Below, piece by piece: positions 19,845 to 28,908 of a stretch of DNA of 41,851 nt. The stretch comes from Parcubacteria group bacterium GW2011_GWD2_42_14 (GTDB lineage Bacteria > Patescibacteriota > Minisyncoccia > Phycocordibacterales > UBA12088), in assembly GCA_000998045.1 (NCBI GenBank), contig LCCS01000004.1, forward strand, positions 1 through 41,851, in the 5' to 3' direction. The notes below the pieces were generated by a model. It was not told where the DNA came from. It saw nothing but the letters and a program-made list of their open reading frames with translations, and searched no databases. Both the position numbers and the translations under genes were made by a program. Numbering within the stretch: position 1 is the first letter of the stretch; the number at the start of each line of letters is the position of its first letter.

Positions 19845-20452
19845 CCTGTATCTATAAGCCGGATTCTGTACCAATTTTACCCACCGTAGGTGGTTGTAAA
19901 ATTGAGTACCCTGCCGAAGTTTTAACGAAGGCGGGTCCTATCAGAAAAACTAGGGGTACTCGAAATTACAACAACTTACGGTAGATAAAACAGGCGACAG
20001 TTATTTATCTTGTTCCGATGTTACCATCGGAATCTAGCGGCACTCCGAGCCGTATATGATAAGACTCGGTACGGCCTTGCACGTGAGTAAGGATTTTGCC
20101 GTTTCACTAAAACATTTGCAAAGCAAATGTTCGTGCGACCAACAAGCAAAGCTTGTTGGTTTAGCACCCACGTTACCGTGGTAATATTCCTTTTTACAAA
20201 GGAATTCTTTCCCTTTCGAGTCCGACGTCACTGCTCGCACCTCTATCCATTACAAACGACGGGCGTTACCCGCTACCCTTCTGCCGATTTCATCCACCAC
20301 AGGTGGCTAAAACCGAGTACCCTCCTTCGCACATAGTGCTACGGCGGGTACTCGATTTTGTTGCTGCCTGTGGCAGACAAAATCGGCACGTGTCCGGACT
20401 TTCCTCACCAAGCTCTAGCAAGCTAAGGCTCGGCGCAACTGTCCAATACAGG
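19845..20452 (-). ncRNA. rnpB: RNase P RNA, expanded (about 608 nt)
   Basis: Minus strand GAGGAAAGTCCGGACAC (P4 5' region), AGGGTAGCGGGTAACGCCCG, 3' ACAGAATCCGGCTTAT; P1 CCTGTAT/ATACAGG closes the ends. Confidence 0.92.
20105..20167. repeat. two-hairpin TAA/C-bulge module inside rnpB (spacer GCAC/GTGC)
   Basis: CAC-TAA-AACATTTGC AAA GCAAATGTT-C-GTGC-G-ACCAACAAGC AAA GCTTGTTGGT-TTA-GCAC. Confidence 0.9.
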
Positions 20453-20491
20453 ACAGTTGTATTATGACACGCATACAGAGAAACACAAGAT

Positions 20492-20665
20492 TTTATCTAG
20501 TAACCCCTCACACCAATAATTCTCGTGTATGGAATCATAATTGAGTGGAGCCAACGTATTTTGGGGAGAGACTAAAGACTTGGGCAAGCGCCCCGGAGCG
20601 GTCTCTCAACAAAATAGCGTTGGCGAAACGACATATTTTAAAGGTGTGAGGAGTTACTTTATCTA
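20492..20665. mobile_element. MITE-like element: 158 bp with 15-bp TIRs, flanked by 8-bp TSD
   Basis: TSD TTTATCTA at 20492-20499 and 20658-20665; TIRs GTAACCCCTCACACC (20500-20514) and GGTGTGAGGAGTTAC (20643-20657), 14/15 complementary; nested internal palindrome GCCAACG...CGTTGGC. Confidence 0.85.
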
Positions 20666-21682
20666 AAAGCTATACACGTACGCTAAAACAACCTCTACCA
20701 CCTTTTCCATATTTTTTGCTGAACATTTATCTATCGTGTCACGTGTGGTATGCCAATATGGATACGTAAAGTCTATGAGCAGGGTGCTTGGTATACCAAC
20801 AGCATTTAGTGAAATATGGTCATCATAGATATTCACAAACTCACCGTACGAAAAAAGTTCTGGATACATAGCATGCCCAATAGACCAAACACGCTCTGTA
20901 TTTGCCTTTGCATCTCTATGTGAAGTACCTTCAATTATGAATTCAAGATTTGCATCACACACCATGTCTACAATAAGACCTGCCTCTGGAAGATTGCCAC
21001 CGTAAAAATCGGTCACGTGGTGAGCAAAGTACTCAGAACCGTAAGGTCTCCATGGGTTACCTGCAGTAGGTAATCTTGGGTCACCCTCTTCAGCATCGAA
21101 AAACACAACATCTACACCTACGTTTGGTTGTACCTCAGCCTGTGCTAACCTGCGCACGACCTCAATCAAAACAGCTACCCCAGAAGCACTGTCATTTGCA
21201 CCTGGTACTGGGGCATCTCCATAGTTTTTATCCTGGTCAGCATGGGCGCGACTATCGTAGTGTGCACCAAGAATAATTCGGTTGGTCTTCTCAGGTGCAA
21301 ACCTACTCACAATGTTAACAAATGAAAACTCTTCACCATCGTGTTGTGTATGTACCCATTCTTGCTTTTCGACGTTCCAAGTAGAGGTAGCGAGTTCCTT
21401 TGTAATCCACTCAATCACGTCAGTATGCCCACTCATTCCAGAATACCGCGGACCAAATGAAAGCTGGGTCTGAATATCTTGGAGTAACCTACTCTCCTCT
21501 TCATGCTTCCCAGTGACCAGTGCAGAGCCTTCAGTGGTATTACGTGACGGAATGCTCTCCACTTCTTCTGAATTTGGTGCTTGCTCACTTGGTACCGACG
21601 TATTTTGTTTTACGACTACATATAAAAGTGAACATAGAAGACACAGTCCAAATACAGTCGCTACTACTTTCAGATGACTCAT
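20663..21682 (-). CDS. M28-family metallopeptidase / glutaminyl-peptide cyclotransferase-like protein
   Basis: ILGAHYDSRA, GANDSASGVAVLIEVVRRL, VVFFDAEEGD, DDHISLNAVGIPSTLLIDFTYPYWHTTRDT. Confidence 0.85.
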   Translation of the reverse strand: MSHLKVVATVFGLCLLCSLLYVVVKQNTSVPSEQAPNSEEVESIPSRNTTEGSALVTGKHEEESRLLQDIQTQLSFGPRYSGMSGHTDVIEWITKELATSTWNVEKQEWVHTQHDGEEFSFVNIVSRFAPEKTNRIILGAHYDSRAHADQDKNYGDAPVPGANDSASGVAVLIEVVRRLAQAEVQPNVGVDVVFFDAEEGDPRLPTAGNPWRPYGSEYFAHHVTDFYGGNLPEAGLIVDMVCDANLEFIIEGTSHRDAKANTERVWSIGHAMYPELFSYGEFVNIYDDHISLNAVGIPSTLLIDFTYPYWHTTRDTIDKCSAKNMEKVVEVVLAYVYSF

Positions 21683-23256
21683 AAATTAGCTTTACGTAGT
21701 AGTTCCATGGAGTGGAATTCTACAGGAGCCAGGTCATCAGTAAAAACGTCATAAGGTGATAGTGTTGGGAAGACGTCTTCAAGTTCTACAAAATATTCCA
21801 CAAAACTACGTATCGTTCTATCGTCAGCATTTGCTAATGCTGTTTTCGTGAGTGTGGGAACATGTGTACCTTTAGTTGCTACAAGTACTATATTTTGTGG
21901 TCCTGAATATTCGGGTGTTTCCATAGCAAAAAGGTACACAGAATCAAAAACCTCACTAAAGGTGACGACAATTGAGCCAAGTAATGAGGGGGGTAGCGTA
22001 TCAAGTGAAGAAATATAATTTCCAACATATACGCCCCCGTCAGTGAGTCGACTATAGAGAAGTTCGCAGTACTCTTTGGTCATTACTTGAAAAGGAAGTG
22101 AGTACAAAGACGAATACATATCTCCAAAAATCAATTCATACTGCTGTTCATTAGTTCTGAGAGACTGTCTCCCATCTGCCACATACTCACGAATATTGTC
22201 ATCCTCAGGTACCATAAAATACTCATGGGAAAGCTCAAACAGTATCGGCTCAATATCTACTACATCTACCACCGCATCTGGGTACTCTTGATTAATTTCT
22301 TTTGCTACCGTCCCCGTACCTGCACCAAGCACCAGAGCATGGGTAAGGGTGGCTGGGTCATGAAAAAAATTATATAGCTTGTAATACAACGTATACGGAA
22401 AAAGAAGGTCACCCGTTGGAAGCTGTATTCCTGAAGAAAATGACCTATCTTGACGAAGTAATCTCACAGGTTGACCTGAAGAGTGTATTTTGTCTACCAC
22501 CCTCACTTTTTCATACAAACCATCTTTGGAGAAAAGGACCTCACCACCCCCTGCTAGAACTTCCGGTTCGTTGACATCAAATAAAGGTATGGATAAGGCA
22601 CCAATCACAACAAGGTAAAAGAATATGTCTAAACGTTTGAAAGGTGTTTTGTTGTATCTCCCTACTACGCCAATAAGCACTACTAGCACACCCATTGCAT
22701 ACATAGACATAGAAATACCCACATATGGAATTAACACAAAACCAGACAAAAGACTTCCTAGTATTGATCCCAAAGTTGAGGAAAAAAATACCTCACCACT
22801 CACTTGACCTATGCCCCGCTCTGCTAAATCAAGGCTACGGAGTTTAACAACAAAAGGCGAGAGCAGTCCGAAAAAGTAACTCGGGATGAAGAAAAGTGTC
22901 AGTGTTGCTATAAGCGGTCCAAAACTTATTGAAAAAAAATCTGACAAGAACGGCAAAATAAATTGACTAACAAAATGGGCAAAGATAACAGTACTACCAG
23001 CCAGAGATACGAGGAGGTAGAAAAAATTTTTATCAGGATGTTTATCTGCAAGTCGCCCACCATGCCAATACCCAACAGATAGAGCAGCGAGAATTATACT
23101 CACGACACTTGAAAAGGAAAATATGGTGTTGCCAAAAAACGGTGCGAGTATGCGTACCGCCATTACCTCAACAGCAAGGACGACGGCACCTGTTATAAAA
23201 ATGACGTACAATAAAACATCTCTTCTATACAACAACATCAAATGTTTAAAAAACAT
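21679..23256 (-). CDS. fused multi-TM transporter-like / spermidine synthase-like protein
   Basis: N-terminal TM helices; VLGAGTGTVAKEINQEYPDAVVDVVDIEP Rossmann motif; FGDMYSSLYSLPFQVMTKEYCELLYSRLTDGG. Confidence 0.85.
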   Translation of the reverse strand: MFFKHLMLLYRRDVLLYVIFITGAVVLAVEVMAVRILAPFFGNTIFSFSSVVSIILAALSVGYWHGGRLADKHPDKNFFYLLVSLAGSTVIFAHFVSQFILPFLSDFFSISFGPLIATLTLFFIPSYFFGLLSPFVVKLRSLDLAERGIGQVSGEVFFSSTLGSILGSLLSGFVLIPYVGISMSMYAMGVLVVLIGVVGRYNKTPFKRLDIFFYLVVIGALSIPLFDVNEPEVLAGGGEVLFSKDGLYEKVRVVDKIHSSGQPVRLLRQDRSFSSGIQLPTGDLLFPYTLYYKLYNFFHDPATLTHALVLGAGTGTVAKEINQEYPDAVVDVVDIEPILFELSHEYFMVPEDDNIREYVADGRQSLRTNEQQYELIFGDMYSSLYSLPFQVMTKEYCELLYSRLTDGGVYVGNYISSLDTLPPSLLGSIVVTFSEVFDSVYLFAMETPEYSGPQNIVLVATKGTHVPTLTKTALANADDRTIRSFVEYFVELEDVFPTLSPYDVFTDDLAPVEFHSMELLRKANL

Positions 23257-23317
23257 TATTTTAGTATATAACCTATCTGTAACTATTTCTACTCTGGAAC
23301 AAAGCTGCGCGAAGGTA

Positions 23318-23785
23318 TTAGCGTATAATTGCCTGAGTTCCCTCTACAATTCCCCATTTTTTCGAAAAACCAGTAGGTACTTCTAGTACGTATTTTGCAG
23401 GTGAAGGTGGAGAAAACTTTTCCGGATACGACTCAGGTGTCGCGTTTTCTTTTATGTACACCACCTTCATACTCTCATCAAGCCAGATGATGTCTATGGC
23501 AAAATGCATATCCGGCATCCAAAAGGAGTGTGTACCCACTTCTTCAAAGATAAACAACATACCATCCCCTTCAGCAAGGTTCTCTCTTCCAGAAAGGCCT
23601 TTGCTTATTTCAAAATATGTTTCTACTACTTCTGACCGCACTGAAACTGAGTTGAAGTCTATGGTTACAAATGTAGAGTCACCAGTATCCGCTTTTTCAA
23701 CTACTAGGGTAAGCATGGTGATAACCACCACGAGCACCATACCAATCAACGCAACACCAATAGCTATGTACGTATATTTTGTCAT
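23318..23785 (-). CDS. DUF192 family protein
   Basis: KGLSGRENLAEGDGMLFIFEE.GTHSFWMPDMHFAIDIIWLDESMKVVYIKENATPES. Confidence 0.88.
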   Translation of the reverse strand: MTKYTYIAIGVALIGMVLVVVITMLTLVVEKADTGDSTFVTIDFNSVSVRSEVVETYFEISKGLSGRENLAEGDGMLFIFEEVGTHSFWMPDMHFAIDIIWLDESMKVVYIKENATPESYPEKFSPPSPAKYVLEVPTGFSKKWGIVEGTQAIIR

Positions 23786-23792
23786 CTATTTG

Positions 23793-24425
23793 TTACTTTT
23801 TTCTTGCTTTTATATATTCAAAAATAACCGGAACTACTGAGAGCGCAATAATTGCGAGAATAACAAGTGAAAAATTATTTTTTACGATTGGAATATTACC
23901 AAAGAAGTAGCCTAAAAGGGTAAAGCCAAAAACCCAAACAAATCCTCCGACCGCATTATAGTATACAAATTTCACATAATTCATTTTTCCCACACCTGCT
24001 ATAAACGGCGCAAATGTTCTCACGATAGGAACAAAGCGTGCCAAAAAAATCGTTTTTCCACCATAGGTATCAAAATATTTCTGTGTTTTATCAATATGCG
24101 ACTGTTTGATGGGAACCCTTGGATTATCAATAATTTTTTGCCCAAAAAAATGACCTATCCAGTAATTCATCGTGTCTCCGAGGAAAGCAGCGAGCCATAA
24201 GAGCGCAAGTAAGATATAAATATTAAAGGAGCCAATCGCAGAAAAAGCCCCAGCTGCGAAAAGAAGGGAGTCCCCTGGAAGAAATGGCACAAATACTAAT
24301 CCAGTTTCAATAAACAGAATCGCAAAAAGAATTACATAAGATACGATTCCATACTGCGCAATAATATCGCCCAAATGGGTGTCTACGTGCATTATAAAAT
24401 CAAGAATATATACAAGTGTTTCCAT
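23793..24425 (-). CDS. DedA family membrane protein
   Basis: FVPFLPGDSLLFAAG, GDTMNYWIGHFFG, FLARFVPIVRTFAPFIAGVGKM. Confidence 0.92.
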   Translation of the reverse strand: METLVYILDFIMHVDTHLGDIIAQYGIVSYVILFAILFIETGLVFVPFLPGDSLLFAAGAFSAIGSFNIYILLALLWLAAFLGDTMNYWIGHFFGQKIIDNPRVPIKQSHIDKTQKYFDTYGGKTIFLARFVPIVRTFAPFIAGVGKMNYVKFVYYNAVGGFVWVFGFTLLGYFFGNIPIVKNNFSLVILAIIALSVVPVIFEYIKARKK

Positions 24426-24502
24426 AGAATATGGTTATTCCAGCATACCACATCGGCATGTGCTGTTCATGACATTCCAAAATTCGTGGTGACTTACCAC
24501 TA

Positions 24503-25045
24503 CTATATATGTAATTCCTCCAGAATAAGAGACGTCACTTTATCTGCCCCAATTTTCGTTGTCGTAATAACTGTATACTCGTTTTTATTAAGATATTTCT
24601 CACAGTATTGATACAATTGTGCAGTTAGTTTTTTAGTTAGGTTGCCTTGTCCAAACTCACCTTTGCGATACTTGTTTCTTTGTAGTACTGACTCAAGCGG
24701 TGCATCAAGCAAAAATACCACTCCACCTAATTTTTTGAGCTCTCGCACCAGCCATGCATCTGTCTCACCTTTATCAGCAACAGTCGGAGGGGCTATTTCA
24801 ACAACTACATGATACCCTTTTGAAAATAAATCCCGAACCAATCCTGGTACAAGGCTTTTTGACAACGTAATGTATTCATCGCTTTGCCGTCCACTCGTAC
24901 TTTGCATACACACCATATCACGAAGTACATCAACAGAAATGCGCGCAGTCTTACCAGGCAACTTTCTGCACAATTTGCCGGCAATTGATGTCTTGCCGAT
25001 ACCTGCGGGACCATGAAGGGCAACAAGTAAGTGTTTATTTACCAT
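24503..25045 (-). CDS. P-loop nucleotide kinase (zeta-toxin/AAA-like)
   Basis: ALHGPAGIGKTSIAGKL Walker A; adenylate-kinase-like architecture. Confidence 0.7.
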   Translation of the reverse strand: MVNKHLLVALHGPAGIGKTSIAGKLCRKLPGKTARISVDVLRDMVCMQSTSGRQSDEYITLSKSLVPGLVRDLFSKGYHVVVEIAPPTVADKGETDAWLVRELKKLGGVVFLLDAPLESVLQRNKYRKGEFGQGNLTKKLTAQLYQYCEKYLNKNEYTVITTTKIGADKVTSLILEELHI

Positions 25046-25955
25046 ACTGATTAATTAAATATGTTTTTAGTGACGCATCAGACATTTGAAGCAAAGAAGG
25101 ATCATGTAAAACGGCCTGCCATTTCTCTTGTGCTATCTCAAGGTCCTTACCTTTTGCATAGTCAACACAAAAATCAAACAAACCTTTTCGCGCGTTACGA
25201 ATGTATTCAATCTCTTTGAACTGTTTGGAAAGTTCACTCAATGGATATAACACCAAACCTCCAAGTCCATATCGTTTCATTAAAGCCGTATCAGCATCAC
25301 TCACAACAGCCACTTCTTCATCCCGAACCTTAATTTTGTTCTTTTTAAAATAATCCTTAATAGCAGTCTCTTTGGTCATAAAACGAACCTTACCTAATTT
25401 CGCATCAGCATGACTTATCAGACTTTTAACACCAATAGCCTTTCCTTTTTTATCAAACAAATACTCAGCTCCTACTGCCCCATCAAAGATACCTCGCTCT
25501 CCCAGTAACCGTAACGCGTTGTCGCTGATAATTTCCCCATAGATACGCAAATTCGAGGTTAAAAAAATGACTTTCGTTTTATGTTTTTTCTTTATCATAC
25601 CCAAAGCACGTACCAATGGTTCATTAAGCATCCCTTGTTGTGCTAGCGTGGTAAAAAACTCTTTATAATCTGCATAATACTCACCCAACTCTATGTCTAT
25701 TTTTGACAGCTCGAGTAAATACTGTTCGAAGCTGATTTCACGTTTTATCATTTGCTGGCGCAGAGGTCGAATACGATTTCGCTCAATTTGAGCAACTGCT
25801 TGTTTTCCCAGCTTTTCCTCTGACATCGAATACATCTTAATCCGAGGTTTAACCACCGTCCCATCAACATCGACGAGGATAACTTTTGGTCGCACATATA
25901 CTGAATCCTTCCGTCTTTTTTTAAAGAAAGCAATATCTTTTTGAATTACAGTCAT
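25035..25955 (-). CDS. HAD-superfamily hydrolase
   Basis: VILVDVDGTVV motif I, VIFLTSNLR motif II, AVVSDADTALMKRYGLGG motif IV-like. Confidence 0.75.
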   Translation of the reverse strand: MTVIQKDIAFFKKRRKDSVYVRPKVILVDVDGTVVKPRIKMYSMSEEKLGKQAVAQIERNRIRPLRQQMIKREISFEQYLLELSKIDIELGEYYADYKEFFTTLAQQGMLNEPLVRALGMIKKKHKTKVIFLTSNLRIYGEIISDNALRLLGERGIFDGAVGAEYLFDKKGKAIGVKSLISHADAKLGKVRFMTKETAIKDYFKKNKIKVRDEEVAVVSDADTALMKRYGLGGLVLYPLSELSKQFKEIEYIRNARKGLFDFCVDYAKGKDLEIAQEKWQAVLHDPSLLQMSDASLKTYLINQYGK

Positions 25956-25994
25956 AAAACTACTATATCACACGTAAGGTATTTAATTACACAC

Positions 25995-26034
25995 AACCGT
26001 CTAGTGCCATAAAAAGTCACTAGACGGTTTTTTG
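25995..26034. terminator. terminator hairpin
   Basis: AACCGTCTAGTG...CACTAGACGGTTTTTT. Confidence 0.7.
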
Positions 26035-26038
26035 ATTG

Positions 26039-26584
26039 CTACTCAAAACGGAACTCACAACCTCTCCGAGTCCAGAAAGATCTTATAAAGATGGTCTTTT
26101 TGAATGACTTGAGAGTGTTCATATCCTTGGCAATTAACTCCTTTCCTTTTTTAAAATTACTCCACAACTCACGTGAAATTGGAAAAAGATTGCGAGGATC
26201 ATATCGAACACCAGTACCTTCCCAACTCTTCTTAATATCCCACCCATATTGGAACCACCTCCAAGCAAGAGGCAACCAAAAAATGAAGTGCGAAAATACG
26301 TTCGACGCCTGCACATACAAGATGCAATCGTATGCATCAAGCGGAAGAACAGCCTCTTCGACTGTGGCATGCACATCTTCTACGATGAGCACCTCACTTT
26401 CAAAGGGGTTTGCGAACTCCGACAAGCAGTCTCGGTCAGCTTCACGGCGAACCTTTTTGAAGTCGTCAGCATCAAAATGACTTGCTCGAGTTCCAGCAGA
26501 ACGAATGAAGTTTACGAATAGTCTTCGTAAGGCACTCTTGCCAACATTTCCAATACCTGTGATAAGTATTAACTTTCCCATCAT
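26039..26584 (-). CDS. P-loop NTPase/kinase-like protein
   Basis: LILITGIGNVGKSALRRLF Walker A; DADDF. Confidence 0.65.
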   Translation of the reverse strand: MMGKLILITGIGNVGKSALRRLFVNFIRSAGTRASHFDADDFKKVRREADRDCLSEFANPFESEVLIVEDVHATVEEAVLPLDAYDCILYVQASNVFSHFIFWLPLAWRWFQYGWDIKKSWEGTGVRYDPRNLFPISRELWSNFKKGKELIAKDMNTLKSFKKTIFIRSFWTRRGCEFRFE

Positions 26585-26843
26585 TCACCCCCGTAGGTTA
26601 GAGTAAAAAAAATGTTTTTAATATTTACCTATATTCATTATGTAACTTTTTCTGCTGTATGTCAAAGGCTGAGAGTACCCGCTCCGTACCAAGGCGAGGA
26701 GACAGGATTTCGAACCTGCAAGGGATTGCTCCCCCACACGCCCAGTACCAATGCGTAGGGTACGGGTTAAGTGCTACTTGGATAAGAAATCATAAGAGTA
26801 TTCTAGCGACTTTCTTTGAAGCTTGCCGAGGTGTCCGTGCCGG

Positions 26844-27272
26844 TTAGCTTTTTGGGAAATTAATCTTAATTTCTTCCAAATTGAGGTCGTGTTTACCAAT
26901 CCACAAATCAGCTCGCATCTCCAGAACTGCGGCGAGGAAATTTTCACGTGTTGGTTCAGAAATAAATTTCTTTACAGCGATTAAGACCTCACGGGGACTG
27001 TAAAGTAACATTTCGTGGTACTCAGCTTTCAAATACTCGATAACATCTTTTTGTGAGGAAATGTCAGGTTGTCTTGAAGAAAGGAATTTTATGTTCTGAG
27101 GTTCAAAGTATACGTCCATATACAAAAGTACTGAACGGTATCGACGTTCCTTTTGTTCATGTTTCTTAAAATCAACCTCCTTTCCTTTCCCTAGATAATG
27201 AGACACAACGGCAGTAATCAAACTACCTATGCCAAGGGCGGTGAGAAATGCAATGGTGATTTGTAAGCTCAT
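26844..27272 (-). CDS. hypothetical protein with N-terminal TM helix
   Basis: 142-aa ORF; TM then charged domain. Confidence 0.6.
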   Translation of the reverse strand: MSLQITIAFLTALGIGSLITAVVSHYLGKGKEVDFKKHEQKERRYRSVLLYMDVYFEPQNIKFLSSRQPDISSQKDVIEYLKAEYHEMLLYSPREVLIAVKKFISEPTRENFLAAVLEMRADLWIGKHDLNLEEIKINFPKS

Positions 27273-27302
27273 GAGTCTTCCGATACTTAATATTATCTCA
27301 GG

Positions 27303-27387
27303 CGGAGGCGGAGGGATTTGAACCCTCGAAGGCTTTCACCTTGCCGCCTTTCCAAGACGGTGCACTAGACCACTATGCGACGCCTCC
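27303..27387 (-). tRNA. tRNA-Ser(GGA)
   Basis: Acceptor GGAGGCG/CGCCTCC, anticodon arm CCGTC-TTGGAAA-GGCGG, variable arm, T arm GAGGG-TTCAAAT-CCCTC. Confidence 0.92.
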
Positions 27388-27445
27388 CTAAAACATTTTC
27401 TATCCAATGTTCGGGCGAACATGTGAATCACATGTTTTTTAGCCC
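27386..27445 (-). repeat. two-hairpin TAA/C-bulge module forming the 5' leader of tRNA-Ser
   Basis: Minus strand GGGC-TAAAA-AACATGTGA..TCACATGTT-C-GCCC-G-AACATT..AATGTT-TTA-GGG(AGGCG). Confidence 0.85.
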
Positions 27446-27515
27446 TCCGTTACGAAATTACTTTCGTAAAAGTTACTATACCACGTTCTTTACTCAGTTT
27501 AAAAAGGCTACACAA

Positions 27516-28421
27516 CTATATTTGAGGGCCGAGCAAAGCCTGAATCCTCTCCTCAACAGGAGGGTGAGTTTTAAAGAGATTCCCCAACATGGCACTGATA
27601 CCTTTTTTCTTACCAAAAGGGTCCGCAATAAAGAGGTGTGATGTTGCATGACTAGCGCGCTTCATTCCACCCACAGCTTCGGCTGACTGACTTATTTTCT
27701 GCAACGCAGAAGCAAGTCCATCTGGATACCGAGTGAGTAAGGCACCTGAAGCATCAGCCAAAAATTCACGTTTACGTGAAATAGCCATCTGTATGAGAGA
27801 AGCAGCTATAGGCGCGAGAATGATAGCAATTAGTCCAAATACGTAAACGAGAGGGTGTATGTTCCTATCTCTATTTCCCCCTCCGTAGAAAAGCATACGT
27901 ATGAAAAAATCTGAAAGAATAGCAACAAATCCCGCAAGTACCACTGCAACTGTCGATACAAGGATATCCCTGTTACCTATATGTGATAGCTCGTGCGCTA
28001 TTACCCCTTCTAGTTCTGTGCGATTTAGTAGAGCCACAAGGCCAGTCGTTACCGCCACGACACCATGCTCTGGATCACGACCTGTTGCAAAAGCGTTCGG
28101 GGACACATCGTCTACGACGTAGACTCGTGGTTTGGGGAGTCCTGCGGTAATAGCAAGATTTTCAACAATATTATGCAGTTCTCTAAACCGTACAGAATCC
28201 GCCTCATACGCTCCTGTCAGTCGTATCACGAGCTTGTCAGAGTTCCAATAGCTATACACATTCATAGAGACAGCAATGATGACTGCGATATAAAGAAACA
28301 GTTGACTATCCATATACCAACTTATCGCCCATCCTATGGCTATCACCACAAGAAAAAAGAATGTCATCAAAAGCCACGTTTTACGAATATTTGAATTTTG
28401 ATATGTGTAAAGTGTTGCCAT
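27516..28421 (-). CDS. htpX: M48 family zinc metalloprotease HtpX homolog
   Basis: GVIAHELSHIGNRDILV (HExxH), DVSPNAFATGRDPEHGVVAVTTGL. Confidence 0.93.
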   Translation of the reverse strand: MATLYTYQNSNIRKTWLLMTFFFLVVIAIGWAISWYMDSQLFLYIAVIIAVSMNVYSYWNSDKLVIRLTGAYEADSVRFRELHNIVENLAITAGLPKPRVYVVDDVSPNAFATGRDPEHGVVAVTTGLVALLNRTELEGVIAHELSHIGNRDILVSTVAVVLAGFVAILSDFFIRMLFYGGGNRDRNIHPLVYVFGLIAIILAPIAASLIQMAISRKREFLADASGALLTRYPDGLASALQKISQSAEAVGGMKRASHATSHLFIADPFGKKKGISAMLGNLFKTHPPVEERIQALLGPQI

Positions 28422-28432
28422 AGTAGTAAAGG

Positions 28433-28897
28433 TTAAAATATCTGAGCAGATGCTATCTTAATAAGCATACCAGCTATTATGATAGCAACAACTAGAGCAA
28501 TAAAACCGTAGACGATACTTTTGGACACATGGTGTGCAAGTCCAGGATCTTCTTCTTTGTTCGGATACTCATCAAAAAGCCCATGTAAAATCATCATCCG
28601 CAAACTGGCAAAAGAAATGACAAAAACAGCTGAAGACAGTAGCCCTACCGCAAGTATAGGAAGTAAAGTGTCAGGACGTACCCACAACAGTACTCCAAGC
28701 ACTAAGAATCCTGCAGTAAAAATAAACGATACAATGAATACAATTACATGCACCTGCATACGATGTTGCCATCGTGGTCGTACCTTTCTTCCTGCAATTT
28801 CACTACGTGTACCATCCACTCTGACCTCATAGTCAGGCATAGGTTTCTCACGCATTAGCCGATGGCTATGTATACGTATTCGTGCCTCAGTAGACAT
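28433..28897 (-). CDS. hypothetical membrane protein
   Basis: 154-aa ORF with three to four TM helices. Confidence 0.6.
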   Translation of the reverse strand: MSTEARIRIHSHRLMREKPMPDYEVRVDGTRSEIAGRKVRPRWQHRMQVHVIVFIVSFIFTAGFLVLGVLLWVRPDTLLPILAVGLLSSAVFVISFASLRMMILHGLFDEYPNKEEDPGLAHHVSKSIVYGFIALVVAIIIAGMLIKIASAQIF

Positions 28898-28908
28898 ATG
28901 TGGATGAG

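Noticed and set aside
19860-20340. Small ORFs across the rnpB region (20034-20240 minus, 20127-20336 plus)
   Set aside because: They lie inside the RNase P RNA gene.
26663-26775. TPP-riboswitch-like words (CTGAGAGTACCC ... GCGTAGGGTA) on the plus strand
   Set aside because: No plus-strand gene follows, the intervening P4/P5 consensus is poor, and the region better fits a tRNA-like remnant on the minus strand.
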